Source: Schizochytrium sp. CCTCC M209059
Lineage: Eukaryota; Sar; Bigyra; Thraustochytrida; Thraustochytriidae
Direction: 5' to 3'
DNA length: 64,000 bases
Assembly (NCBI GenBank): GCA_000818945.1
Contig: KN805442.1
Location: 1-64,000, forward strand
Under the pieces are notes generated by a model, which saw nothing but the letters and a program-made list of their open reading frames with translations, was not told the origin of the DNA and made no database searches. Shown here one piece after another: positions 1-10,903 of the stretch (position 1 is its first letter; each line of letters starts with the position of its first letter). Made by a program: the position numbers and the translations under genes.

Positions 1-151
1 GGATTGCAAAGACACAGCAAAAGACGAACATGAGGAGGCCATTGATGATCCCGGAGAGCACCAGGGTTGAAAGTCCTGGTCGGCCAAAGTCTTGCCGCAC
101 TTCCTGCAGCCATTGCGCGGCAGGCGCGAGCTTCTGGTGCATGTAGCCCAT
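1..151 (-). CDS. N-terminus of a membrane protein, cut by window edge
   Basis: An ATG at 151 on the minus strand opens a frame that runs off the left edge after about 50 codons. The first 24 residues are amphipathic and polar. From about residue 27 a hydrophobic stretch (GLSTLVLSGIINGLLMFVFC) looks like the first membrane segment of a multi-pass protein. The order, a short cytosolic lead and then a Gly/Leu-rich helix, resembles the start of SulP-type anion transporters. That is a weak resemblance and not an identification. No intron is visible in the part seen. Confidence 0.45.
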   Translation of the reverse strand, partial: MGYMHQKLAPAAQWLQEVRQDFGRPGLSTLVLSGIINGLLMFVFCCVFAI

Positions 152-647
152 GTTCGTTTCCCTGTCGGCCTCAGCAGTTAGTTTGAGTTCTGGGGCCATT
201 CATGTGGCCTGAGACTGTTTCGCCAATGAACACACGCTGCACTGCACAGTGGCGAACAGTGGCTTGTCATCGAGGTGGCCTGTTTCTGCCTGGGTGTTCA
301 AGTTATTCCGTTGAGACAAGGAACGGCCCGAGCCCCTGGGGCTAAGGAAGATGGGTGGTAGGAGGGGGGTTTGGCGGGCACAGAGAGACAGAAGGTGATG
401 TGGGGGCATGTTTGAATAAACTGCCGCGCTATTTGACCGTGTATACCGCAACACAAGCTCGAGAGGCGCAACTTAGAAAGCCAGCGGATGCTAAGCGTGC
501 CTACCAGAAGTTGCTATGTCTGGCTAATTATCCAATGGTTTTAGTTATAAGATGTGTCTATGAGGCTTATAACCCATTCCTAGCGATAACCCTAGGTCTA
601 CCCGTTACCTTTTTTTTTTTTCCACTTGAGCAGCGTCATCCGCACCA
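152..647. other. Intergenic, 496 bases
   Basis: This lies between the start of the cut membrane-protein gene and the 3' end of the HAD gene. It should hold the promoter of the former and the 3' UTR of the latter. A T11 tract at about 610-621 lies just past the HAD stop codon. No coding frame here has recognisable content. Confidence 0.5.
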
Positions 648-1289
648 TCACGGGTCGATGGCTTCATCCGGGGACGTAGGGGGCTCAAGAAGCTTTGCTT
701 CTATAGCGTCGAGGGCACGCTGCGCGTCGGCAAGCTCAAAGCCGCGTAACGGGTCAACCGCAAAGGCTCGAACGCCGCATGTTTCGTTGCAGTCGTCGAC
801 GACAACACGTGCGTCATCGAAGAATAAAATCTCTTGTGCAGCAACAGAATAGTGCTCCTGCAGCAAGCGCATGTGGTAGCGTTTGATCAAAAAAGCATCT
901 TCGGTACCTTCATCGTGTGCGCGAGGATTGTAAGCGATGATTTTGAACGCTTCGGCGATTTCAGCAGAGAACGCATGGCGGATCACAGTCTGGGCTAGCT
1001 CGAGACCAAGAATGTGAGTGCTGGGCCGAATGACATTATTGTATCGAAATTGGCTCGCGTCAGAGTGCGTGGCTATCGCTACACCCAGACCGCGTTCGAG
1101 TAGCTTGGGTACGAGAGCTATGAAGTCGGCCTTTGTTTTGCTTAGAAACTCAGCAAGCGGTGCTCCGCGACGTAGACGTCCGCGCGAGTGCGCACCGACC
1201 GCTGTCTGATCCATGTCAAAAGCAACCACGCGTATTCCGGCATCGCAGATTCTCTGCGCAACAATTGCGATTTCATCCTCCGTGGCCAT
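648..1289 (-). CDS. HAD-superfamily phosphatase-like protein
   Basis: A 213-residue single-exon protein. Motif I is DMDQT near residue 24: the first Asp would be the nucleophile and the second the general acid. Motif II is the Thr in ATHSD, a Lys in FLIKRYHM can serve as motif III, and FFDDARVVVDDC supplies the motif IV acids. This set of residues supports a Mg-dependent HAD hydrolase; the substrate cannot be read. The size fits a HAD with a small or absent cap. The ATG at 1289 is the only one that keeps motif I, because the next Met is inside it. That ATG lies 14 bases upstream of the SNAPC1-like stop codon on the same strand, so the two frames overlap. Either the transcripts overlap or an unseen 5' exon exists. 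Confidence 0.8.
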   Translation of the reverse strand: MATEDEIAIVAQRICDAGIRVVAFDMDQTAVGAHSRGRLRRGAPLAEFLSKTKADFIALVPKLLERGLGVAIATHSDASQFRYNNVIRPSTHILGLELAQTVIRHAFSAEIAEAFKIIAYNPRAHDEGTEDAFLIKRYHMRLLQEHYSVAAQEILFFDDARVVVDDCNETCGVRAFAVDPLRGFELADAQRALDAIEAKLLEPPTSPDEAIDP

Positions 1290-2203
1290 CGTTTTTTTGC
1301 TGGAGACCTGCCAAAAAGGCGTCAACGTCGAGGTTTCCAAAATCCTCGCTCGCGCCTGTCGCAGATCTTTGCTTTTCCTTTTTTTTCTTTTTCTTGGCGC
1401 GACCGAGGGCGCGAGTTTGCGCGTCTTCCTGGCGCTCTGAAGCTAAAGTTGAAGCTGATGCTGAGCCAGCAGCAGCGGCGGCAGAGTCAGGGGCAAGAGG
1501 GGTTTCCAAACGTGGGGAAAAGGACCTTTTGGATTTCCTTGAGGCAGATGATGTGTTCGGGGATGCTCTTTGCTTCTTGGTTCGTCCTTGTTTTTGTTTT
1601 TGTTGTTGTTGTTGTTGTCGTTGTTGCGAGGTTAGCCTTTGTTTGGCTGCTGGTTGTGTCCGAGAGGCGTGCCTGCTTACTGAAAGTGACGACGACGACG
1701 CCGAAGAAGAAAGAGAAGAAGCGGTCGCAGGTTTTTGAGACCGCTTTTTCGCTGTTGAGGTCGAAGTTGACGAAGACTTCCGTGTCGCTTTCGTTGCGCG
1801 ATCGGCCTTTTGCCGCCTCTGCTGGCGCGGCCGCGGTGCACCCCGCTGAGGTGAGGTGGTAGTCAGGCTCTGCAGACCCGCGTCTTCCAGAAGGACCCCG
1901 GCGCCCACGCGGAGATCCGCGAGGAAGGCGTCGATGTCGTCTACGGCTGATGGCGACACCGCCGCCGCCGCCGCAGCCGCCGCCGCCGCTGGAGCACCAG
2001 AAGCAGGTTGACGGGCCGCCACCGAGGCCGACGGCGTTTTGCGGGCCCTCTGTCGCTTCGGAGCCCGTGTGTCCGCTCGTGGCCTGGCTCCACCAGCGGA
2101 CCCGGTGGCCCCCGCTCTCGCCAAGGGTTCGGGCTCACGGAGCAATTGTAGGAACTGGGCGAGGCCTTTGGTGTTTGTCTCATTATCATCGTCATCTTCG
2201 TCG

Positions 2204-2247
<44 letters not shown>

Positions 2248-3309
2248 TTCGCTATCGCTTAGATTGTCGAAAGCAAGAGCTGCGGCAGACGTGAGCTTGG
2301 CGTCAATGTCATCTGAACTGGTGCCACTCTGAGGTCCCGTGGCGCTAGAAACAGGACCTGATGTGCGACGGCGACGACCAGCAGCAGCTCGTCGTGCATG
2401 GGCTCGAGCAGCTTCAGCAAGATGTAGACGGGTCCAGCCGATCAATTCAACGTCCTTGCTTATGCGTAGCCGTGTGGTCGCCGAGCCCAGGCTTGGCGAT
2501 GCATTTGAATTCTCCTGAATGATACGCGGCGCCTCCCGAAATGAATGTGTGGATGCCACTGTCTCGATGCGGTCTCTCCTGGCAAGCGGGTCTGGAGCAT
2601 CGTTGGATGACGCATACCATCGCGCAAGAAAAGTCCGAGTACGCTCATCGCGGTTGTTCAGGAGACAAAAGAGATCCGGGCGCTCGGAACGAAGCGTCTG
2701 CATGCGGAAATCGTTCGCGAGATCCACAGGTCCTGTCTCAAGACAGGCTTCAACAAAAGATTGAGCCCTCGTCAGTGACGCACGCACATCAACATCTTCC
2801 GATGAGAGCGTTTCTTGTTGGCCTTGACAGCGTCGCAAGAGTCGGGTTTCTACCTCGGATGCGAGACTGACTTCGAAAACAGCGAGATCGCCATCTGTGA
2901 GAGCTCGCAAAGCAACGCAGGCGTCATCGTTTCCACAACCGCGTGCCTCAAGCGCGACTTTGACACATGCTCGAAGCGCGTGCGGTGCGAGCGCAATGGG
3001 CTCTGGCGGGTCAACCGTCTGGGTTGAGGCTGCGAGAATGAGACCAAAGAGGGCTCCCACGCGTTTTTCGAGCGGCGCTGGGACTTGTAAGGCGCGCAAG
3101 AAAGTGCTAAAGAGGGCTCGTGCGATAGCGCGCGCTGTGAACTGCGTTTGGAGTCGAGTTCTGTTGCTCGCCGCGCAGACTTCTGCGAGGTGGTGAACCT
3201 GCGCAAAGTCGACCTCGCGCCAGCACGCGCAAAAGTCAGTCCAAGCGAGAGACTCTTGTCGAGCGAACTCGCTCAGCAGGGCATCGACTTGCCACGCCAG
3301 AGAGCCCAT
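1273..3309 (-). CDS. SNAPC1: SNAPC1 (SNAP43)-like subunit of the snRNA-activating complex
   Basis: A 678-residue protein from the ATG at 3309. Residues 1-130 follow the SNAP43 pattern: a helix with DALLSEF, the WTDFCACWREVDFAQVH block, FTARAIARALFSTFL, then EKRVGALFGLILAAST. SNAPc binds the proximal element of snRNA promoters and recruits Pol II or Pol III in the nucleus. The C-terminal half is low complexity: poly-Ser followed by acidic residues, poly-Ala, poly-Gln and Lys-rich runs, making it about twice the length of animal SNAP43. Two near-identical motifs, DIDAFLADL and DVDAFLAGL, lie in the middle and at the C-terminus. The frame is open for 17 codons before the ATG, but only from a TTG. 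The 3' end overlaps the HAD gene. Confidence 0.75.
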
Positions 3310-3587
3310 TCCTCGCGGTCCATGTGCTTCACACTCTCGGCGCGAGCGGCCGCCGCTCAAGCTTTGGTCCTCACCTCTCCTTACTCATCATTTTCGTGTT
3401 TTCCATTTTTCAGCGGATCATCTCTCGGAGGAGGGGGGGTAAACATGGCAAAGCGGCTTTTGCGAGTGAGACCCAGCCACGCATGCATGGCAGCCTGCGA
3501 GAGGACCACGACGCCGCCAACCCAATCCCGCCTTGCCGGTGAAGCGACTCGAGGCCGAGGCCAGACAAGCGTGCGAGGAAGGGGCGA

Positions 3588-5740
3588 ATGTCTTCGGCGT
3601 CAACGCCGGCCCTTGTGGACGGAGAGAAAGAGCAAAAGACGCCTCAAGAAACAAGCGAGGCGCCCATGGTCACAGTGGCGGCGCCGCCTCCACCCGTGGC
3701 AGAGGACAAGGAGGAGGAGGAGGAGGCGGCCCTCGCGAGCTCCGCAGCTCGAGAGGAGAAGTCGGATGTGATGCTCGATGGGGAAAAGACAGAAATGATG
3801 TCTGCTGGAGAAGCCCGCCGGCAAAAGTGGGCATTTCGCAAACAATCGCCAGGCACTGTCGAAGCGCGAGAATGGTTCGTGGTCGCGAACGAGGCCGGGT
3901 CCCATGAGCTGGTCCAGGCCGTAGAAAACGGGTACGTTGCGCACACGATATTGATAGACACCAATGTTGACCTTGTTGTTACAAATGACACTTGCAATGT
4001 CGAACATAATTTACTAACGTAGCAAAGGATTGATGTCGCAGACGTATGCCAGTTAATCAGTGCACGGTCATGACGGAAGGGCTCATTGGTTTGCGGATCG
4101 GAGAATGCTTCGACCTCAGGCCTTTGGAACCGGAAGCTCGTCTGCAAGCATTTGCAAAGTCTATCTTCATGCCCCGCTTCGTTGCAGAAAAGGAAAAGAA
4201 GTTTACGATCATGGGCAAGGTGTACAAGGACAAGGGTGGGCCACAACAAAAGAAGCAAAAGAAGCAAGGCGAAGACACAAGCACGATCGCAGACGCAGAA
4301 ACAGACCCACACCCTAAGTGGGCCCTGTACCGGCCCGTGAGATGCGCCAACACGGTTGGCCTGCTCCCTGACGCTTCAGTGGACGAGTTGGCCTTGCGTC
4401 GTACCCAGCTTTTGGAAGCTCTGAACGAAGTGGAGGACGACCTGGGCATGACCCGGACAAAACCTGCAGACGAAGAAGCATCCATTTCAAACGCGAAAAT
4501 GCGCACCAATGAGCACCTGATTGATATCGCGGGCCGAAAACAGCCTTCTGCGGAAGAGATGGGCCTCATGCGCGCAACAATGACTGAGCAAGAAATTGTG
4601 GATCAGCTGCAAAAGGCCAACGAAAACTTTGGTGAAAAGACTGAATACTCGCAGGAAAAGTTTCGTCGCGAAAAGATGCTCAAGCATTCGCGAAAGATGC
4701 GGGTCTTACCAACTAATGCCATCACCATTGCAGCAACGCTGTGGAGCTCGATTGCAGAGACCGGCATGAAGTTTGCCAATTTCCGTGCGCGGGACGTGCT
4801 TCCGCAAATTTTGGCCATGGCGAATGTCCAGGCAGGCTCGCGTCCGCTTTTGGTCGAGTCCACCGAAGGTTTGCTGACAGGCGCCATTCTCGAGAGACTA
4901 GCGGGTCATGGCCGTTTGTATTGCGGTCACTTTGACACCGGCTGGAGTGACTTGCGCATGCTGCACTTTTTCAACCTGTCTCCGACGGAGATTGCCACGC
5001 TTCGCGAGGTGAATTTGTCCGAGGTTCTGCAAGACTTTTCAGGCGAGGAGCCTTTGACCACATTGCAGACCAAGCTCGAACGACTCTACGAACACAAGGA
5101 AAAATTGGAGCAGCGGCTCGCGGCTCTCGATGACTCGAGCGCTGACGACGCCACGGTAAGCGCCCAGCGTGCCGACCTTGAAAAGAATCTTCGCGCCATT
5201 GGATTCACAATTCGTGGCACCCGAAACAAATTACCTACGAAAGAAGCGGATGCGCGCGAAAATGTTGAAGTTTACTCGGAGCTCAAGAATGCCCAGGCCA
5301 CGAGCCTCATTCTCGCTAGCAAATACGACATCACGCGAAGCTTTTTCGGGCTGTTAAAATTTCTCAAGCCTGGCGCGCCTTTTGTTGTTTTTAGTGAGGC
5401 AGTCGACCCGCTCGTGCAGCTTCGTGAACAGGCCAACAACAAGGTGGCTGTGGGCATGGCCATTCAAGAAACCTTTTGCCGTGAGCAGCAAGTTTTGCCG
5501 AGTCGAACGCACCCGCTCATGAGCATGAGCGGTCGCAGCGGCTTCCTTCTTTCAGGTCACAAGGTTGACCCGGATGCTGAGGAAGGCCAACTCGTGCATG
5601 TCAAGGTTAACAAGTTAGCCGCATACAAGGAGGCAGTCAAGTCCGAGCGGGACCCTCGCGCTGCCAAGGATGCCGCTCGGCGCGCGACGCAGACCTCAGT
5701 GCCTGCAGAGGTGTCGGCAGCCACATCATCCTCTGAGTAG
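3588..5740 (+). CDS. TRM6: tRNA (adenine-58-N1) methyltransferase non-catalytic subunit TRM6
   Basis: Two exons, 3588-3931 and 4042-5740, give 680 residues. The 110-base intron starts GTACGT and ends GCAG, and the split codon reads Gly. The family signature is clear: a Gcd10 block with EEIVDQLQKANENFGEKTEYSQEKFRREK, followed by a degenerate Rossmann methyltransferase fold (ILAMANVQAGSRPLLVESTEGLLTGAILERL) lacking an obvious SAM motif, as expected of the non-catalytic partner. With the catalytic subunit TRM61 it makes m1A58 in nuclear tRNA, including initiator tRNA. The first 90 residues are acidic and low complexity. A helical insertion near residues 460-510 (LERLYEHKEKLEQRL...) separates the two halves of the fold. 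The gene converges with LSM5, with 90 bases between stop codons. Confidence 0.88.
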
Positions 5741-5830
5741 CGTTACATTTTGTATGTTTTCGGCAAGCAAGCTTGGATCTGTTTTCTTTTTCTTGGACAC
5801 GTATTGGAATCAAATATTCATTCTACTAGA

Positions 5831-6435
5831 CTATGCTGCTTCCGATTCGTTGTCTTCTGGCGTCCGCCCGTGGACGAGGAGCGCAACATTATTTCCGTTG
5901 AGCAGAATCTGCTTCAATTGTTTCTTGGTTTTGCCTGCAGAGGTGACCTCGCTGTGTACCGAGGGAAGGTCATGGTTAGATTTATCGCGCGCTTGTATAC
6001 AATCATTTCATGGCAGCGCAATCGAAAACGTACTATTCGGTGACGTCCTCCAACACCATGTTGACGAATTCATCGATGCCCTTGAGAGTGCCGACAAGCT
6101 CTTTGTCACCCTGTGATCGCATCCAAATGAGCGAGCACGCCCGCGTGCAGAAGGGAAATGAACAAGAAATTCGAAACGAAAGTCGCCCCGTATCCGTCAG
6201 TCAGCAAAGTAGCCAGCCACACACGCTCGACAACCCAGCAGGACGCGCTCGTCGCAGCGCGCCAAACCAAGCCAAGCTACGCCAAGTTGATGCTGCGTCG
6301 TCAAGACCCCAACAAACGGCCGGCCGACCGGGCTTCGAAGCAGCTGTCGCGCCGCGCACGCACCTTCATGATAACCCATATCTTCTTGCCCACGCTACGG
6401 TCGATCAGCTCGAGCGGCAGCAGCTGCGCAGCCAT
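5831..6435 (-). CDS. LSM5: U6 snRNA-associated Sm-like protein LSM5
   Basis: Three exons on the minus strand, 6364-6435, 6034-6110 and 5831-5951, join into 89 residues, close to the human length of 91. The Sm1 motif (IWVIMKGDKELVGTLKGIDEF followed by VNMVLEDVTEY) and the Sm2 motif (ILLNGNNVALLVHG) are both complete. LSM5 is part of the Lsm2-8 ring on U6 snRNA and the Lsm1-7 ring in mRNA decay. Donors are GTGCGT and GTACGT; both acceptors are ACAG. The start MAAQLLPLELIDR aligns with the family start. The 253-base first intron is long relative to the exons. The gene is divergent from the Cys-rich gene, with 352 bases between start codons. Confidence 0.9.
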
Positions 6436-6787
6436 GGTCTCGTTGCCGCGGGGCCTCGCGCGCGCGTGGCTCCCTCGCTTCCTCGATCGCGCTCTGCTCT
6501 GCGTGCCTTCGATCTATCCCTCCATCTCAGCGCGCACTAGTCGCGACTAGTGCCAGCACCGTGCGGTGCGCGCACCTCGCACGGAGGCGCGGCGGGCAAC
6601 CGCTAAAGAGAAAAAGAAAAGAAAAGAAAAGAAACGAAAAAGCGAGCTCAAGCAGGCTGGAGATCCAGAGCCAAAGCCAGAGCCGGATTGCCGCGGCGAG
6701 CGAGAGCGAGCGAGCAGCCGGGCCCGGAGCGCGCACGCGGGGGAGGGAGAAGGCGAGGAGGTCCGCGCCCGGACCGCAAGCGCAAGG
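6436..6787. promoter_or_regulatory. Divergent promoter region between LSM5 and the Cys-rich gene
   Basis: A 352-base gap separates two opposed start codons, so it must hold both promoters and 5' UTRs. It has a purine-rich tract at about 6604-6650 (AAAAGAAAAGAAAAG-type) and is GC-rich on either side. No TATA box stands out. Confidence 0.5.
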
Positions 6788-8222
6788 ATGGTGGACTGCT
6801 TCGCCTGCTGCTTCTGGTACGTGCACGCAGGGTTGCCGCTGGCTGGATGGGATGGATGGTGAGAGTGACCGCGAGCGACGGCCAGGCCGGGTCGCCCGCG
6901 GGAGTTCTCCGACCAAGGCTGGCTCCCTCGCGGGATGTGGCTGCGCGCGAGGACGCCTTTGGCAGGGCGACGAGGAGCCCCCGGGTGTGATGGGCGGCGC
7001 AGCGGTCACCGCGGTGTCTAGAGCTTGCGTATCGCGTGAGCAGGGTCGCGGACGGGTGGGAGTGTCGGAGATGTTGAAACAGACAAATATGAACTAACAT
7101 GCTGGCGCCGTTTCATTCGAACCTACTTCTCTCGGGTGTTCATGGCTCAACGCTGCGAATCGCGTTTGCGTCGAAATTGACTTTGCATACTTTACGCCCT
7201 GACAACGCAGCTTTCCGGATGATCCCGTGGAGGATGATCCCCGTATTCAACATGCAAATCGTTGGAAGGTGCTCATGAAGGACGCACCCACGGAGGAAAC
7301 GCTCTGGTGCTGCTATGGCGCCTTTTGCCCCGTCTGCGCGGCGTACCAGCTTCGCACACGCGCACTTGGATACAATATGAACAACTACAGGTGCTGTCAG
7401 GGATACTTGCAGTTTTGCTGCATCACGCCTGGCAACATGGGGGAAGAAAATTGCCCCGAGTTCTGCCTCTGCATGGAGGTGTGCTGCTGTCTTTCGTGCT
7501 CCATTTCCGCGACGCGCTTCATGATCATGGATCAGTACTCGATTGTTTCTGATCCGTGCGACAACCGCATCATTCGCTTCAACAACTTTATGCAAATTCT
7601 GAGCTGTGTGCTGAATCTTCTCTCCATTTGCATTGAGGAGCTGTACGTTAGATTTTTATTGATTCTTTGTAGAGAGAGAAGGGAAAAGGCTCAAGGGCAA
7701 GCTCGGCTTGCATATGGCGCAACCCACCTCGTAAGGTGGGGAAAGAGTGGCCAATTACGAATTGTTTGACTGACGCGTGTTCTCTTTTGTTTTGTTTTGT
7801 TTTGTTTTAAAAACTGATGGACGGACGCATTGGTGCCGTTTTAACGTCTCGCACCGCAATTATACTTCATCTACACCCCCCCCCCCCCCCCCCCCACACA
7901 CATACAAAACACACAACACAACAAAACAAAATGATTGGAAATTGTTGAAAATTACAGCCGCGACGCAGCACAAATCGTGGACCTCATTGCCAAGATCGTG
8001 TACATGGTCACGTTTGGCTGCATGGCCGCGCAAATGAAGTCCGAGATGGAATTTAGAGAGAAGCAGGGCCAAGGCCCCAACGCAGGATCGCACGCGCCTG
8101 CAACGATCGAAATGAACCGTGGCACAGGCGCCACCGGTGGCCATGCGCAGCAGTACCATCAGCAACAAACGACGATCCCGGTTGTTGAGGCTAAGCCTGT
8201 CAACGACGTCGAACGTTACTAG
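6788..8222 (+). CDS. Conserved Cys-rich PLAC8-like membrane protein
   Basis: Exons 6788-6816, 7211-7642 and 7958-8222 give 241 residues. Both introns (394 and 315 bases) start GTACGT and end CAG. The first exon holds only nine full codons, MVDCFACCF. The core is Cys-rich: WCCYGAFCPVCAAYQLRTRAL, RCCQGYLQFCC, CPEFCLCMEVCCCLSCS, then a hydrophobic pair around LSCVLNLLSICI and IVYMVTFGCMAAQM. I recall the same order in plant and protist proteins annotated loosely as PLAC8-family. It probably sits in or at a membrane through the Cys-rich helices; its biochemical role is unknown. The last 60 residues are Gln/Gly/Ala-rich and disordered-looking. Intron 2 carries a TTTTG repeat and a run of 20 C. Confidence 0.75.
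7784..7895. repeat. (TTTTG)n and C20 tracts inside an intron
   Basis: Five TTTTG units lie at about 7784-7806 and an uninterrupted run of 20 C at 7876-7895, both in intron 2 of the Cys-rich gene. The C run is about 60 bases upstream of the 3' splice site. Confidence 0.9.
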
Positions 8223-8956
8223 GCGAAAGAAGTACAGTCTCGGACGAAGTCAACGCAAAAGGATGCCGTGAGTCTGTCTGCCGTAGACCTTGATTTTCGC
8301 AAGAATGCAGTAGTTTTCCATGCTGTTTGTGTGTCAAAGACTCAACAAGACGTCTCGACGTGAGGCAACCTCTTGCGAAAAATGAGTAGAACAAACGAAG
8401 CGAAATACATTTTGAAGTTTTAAGACTGACACGAGGAATTTGGTGAGTCTGTCTTTGATGGAGACCCGCAGCCCGTGATTCCTGGAGGCCGCAGCCTTTG
8501 CGTCGGAGGAAGTAGGCTGATCGAATCTCTTGGTGTCAACCTTCACCGGTTTGTTTCGTCTATCTAACCAATGGAAAAACAAAGACTGGACAAGACGACT
8601 TGACATACGATGAGCAAAAAGAAACAAGGAAAAACGAAAGAACGAAACAAATTGGAGATTGAGAATGATAAGCTTGCCAAGATGAGACAAGGAGTACCAG
8701 TCAGAATGCGAGATCGTAGCAAGACAGCACGCTGTCCTCCGATGGCAATGACGAAGTCTTACCAAAAAAAAAAAAAGGCCGAAAGACAGCTCTACGCAAT
8801 CGATCGCGTGATCAAAAACATTTGTCACTTGATCGTGTGGTATCTAGCGTCGAAGAAAAGTGGAGAATAGACTATTGAAAGCGAGAGGGAATGACGTAGT
8901 ATGGATGTGGGTAACGCAGGCTTGGCTTGGGGAGACACCAACTAGCTATATGATCA
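8223..8956. other. Convergent intergenic, 734 bases
   Basis: This lies between the 3' ends of the Cys-rich gene and the Ubl gene. It is AT-richer than the genes around it, with an A12-14 tract near 8764. Both strands have open frames of up to 164 codons, but their composition is Lys/Phe-rich and low complexity with no family resemblance. I see only UTRs here. Confidence 0.5.
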
Positions 8957-10215
8957 TCATGAGCTGGGAGGAACACGAAATCGAAAAGTCTGGCCGGGTC
9001 GTACGCCCCGTGGCACCTCGACGCGCATCCTGCCGCGACCTGGGACCTCAATCTGCGCAAAACAAAAAGAGAGGTGAAACGAAACTCACGTCAGCGGACT
9101 CTGATGTCTGATTACTTCAACGCCTCATCAAGCAAACAGGCCAAAAGAGAGGCTACCTTAAAACGTACGAGAATGGACTGCCCGCCCCGGGCATTTGCTG
9201 CGCAAATGAAAATACATGATAGTCCGCGTGCGAGTGGATCAAGAGTGTCAGCAATTAGTGTGTAAATGTTTGCAAAATGCATCAAAAGACAGCACACGAG
9301 GAAGTTCGCCTGCAATTTGCTCGCTTCTGAGAGAAAATAGGATCCATACACGTACCTGGGCAAGTGACCTGCATGATTTGACCATCATTATTCCCGCCAA
9401 TTCGGATCCGGTCATTGCGGTTTGCATTGTTGAGAGGAGGCAGACGGACCTGGAAGCGATCGCCACTTCGAAGACCCGCGGGGACAAGAACAGACATTTG
9501 CTCGCGCCCAGGAGGGTTGATGAGCAAACGTGAGCCTCCGCGTGCACCATTAGGTACGACCACTGTAATCTGGTTCGAATCGACACTGTTCGTGACGCGA
9601 ACAATGGGGCCAAGGCCGTCGTCGCCGTCGCCATCGTCGTCGATAGCGTCAAGTTTTTTTACCACATATACTGTATCACCGCTCTTAAGATTGTACTGTG
9701 AGGCATACATGGGTAAGCAACACGACGTCAGTGAAATTTTGTCTATTTTGTGCATGCAATTTTCACCAGAACACGTGAATAGGAGTGGCAAACGCGTGAT
9801 CTTTCAATTTGTTTCTTGGTTTTTGTTTCAGAAAAACGTACGTCTCCGAGCGATTTGGAGTCCTCAAAGACGGTGACACCCTGTTGTTGTCAAGCAAGCA
9901 AGCAAAAATTATACAAGCGCACAAATGGTGTCAGTGGGATGCACGCCAAACGTGACGAGATTAAGAGAGGAAAGAGGGAGAGAGAAAGGACAAATCTCTA
10001 GAGACTGTGCAAGGCCAACTTACCTTAATGAGTCGTTGAGATGATACTGGGAAGTCGCTGTTCTCATTAGCGATGATTTGCTTGAGCTCATCGACGCCAA
10101 CAAAGAGGCTAATTTGCGGAAAGGGCATCTCGATGCCCGACAACGAGCGAATCGTGAGTGCGATAAAGGATGACTCGAGGTCCATGAGGCCGTCCTCATT
10201 CTCGAGAGCCGACAT
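8957..10215 (-). CDS. Ubiquitin-like domain protein with C-terminal Pro-Gly repeats
   Basis: Five exons on the minus strand, 10024-10215, 9842-9880, 9356-9695, 9169-9197 and 8957-9052, join in frame to 231 residues. Donors are GTAAGT and then three GTACGT. Residues 13-90 form a ubiquitin-like fold (IALTIRSLSGIEMPF, then DELKQIIANE, SQRLIKGVTVFEDSKSLGD and YNLKSGDTVYVVKK), with the L-Q-R-L-I and SLGDYNLKSGD landmarks of Ubl domains. There is no C-terminal Gly-Gly. After an Asp-rich linker come three repeats of a beta pattern, V-x-V-P-x-G-x-x-x-G-x-x-F/I-x-V-x-x-P: ITVVVPNGARGGSRLLI, MSVLVPAGLRSGDRFQV and MRVEVPRGVRPGQTFRF. Exon 4 is only 29 bases; it was chosen because it restores the repeat SILIEVPGRG. 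Function unknown; a folding or degradation adaptor is possible. Confidence 0.72.
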
Positions 10216-10903
10216 CTTCACGGGCTGCCGCGCGACGCCCCTTCGCTGCGCGCGCGCGCGCACGCGCGCGTGTGCACTCCTTCGAGGTCTCCGCGGCGAG
10301 GCTCAATTCGACACCGGCCGAGGGAGGTTCCTCGTCGCACGCGTGCCAACGCGGAAGCCCGCCGCAGCCCAGTCGCGCAAAGCTCTGGCTGGCCCGCGCC
10401 CCTCCGCGCGCCAACTCTTCGCAGCGCGCTCCTCGGCCACGGGGTTCTTCGCGATGGTGGGGTGAGAAAGAGGCGCTCGAGGCTTCAAGTTTGCTCTCTC
10501 ACTCCCTCGCTCCGACTTTCTTCTTCTTTTATTCTTTTATTCTTCTTTTTTTAATTCCTTTTTCTTCTTTCTTTTCTTTACCTGATGGCAAGCGCATGAA
10601 ATCAAGGACGCTGGTCATGGGCGCTCATGACTTCTGATATGAAACACGGCAACGTAAGCCAGGCTATCATCTTTGTTTGTAAACAAAAGGAAGAACTCGC
10701 CACCAGTCGTTGGTTTGTTGTTGGTCGCCTCATGCGAGTCGTTTATACTTTGTCAACGAGTGTCCTTCGAACAAAAAGTGAAGCCAATAGCAGATCCCTA
10801 TGTCTCACGAGCGTTCATCTGTGCACGTCAAGACAGCGAGCGCGGAGTCAGGGAAAAGAAAGTTTATTGAATCATTGTGACAGAAAAGCACGACGCGAAC
10901 GAG
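10216..10903. other. Intergenic, 688 bases, upstream of the Ubl gene
   Basis: This lies between the Ubl start and the p24 stop. A CG/CA alternating tract (10248-10274), able to form Z-DNA, sits about 35-60 bases upstream of the Ubl ATG. A T/C-rich tract lies at 10510-10580. The rest has no coding content I recognise. Confidence 0.5.

Noticed and set aside
9568..9584. TTCGAATC sequence resembling a tRNA T-loop
   Set aside because: It lies inside a coding exon of the Ubl gene and no cloverleaf arms surround it.
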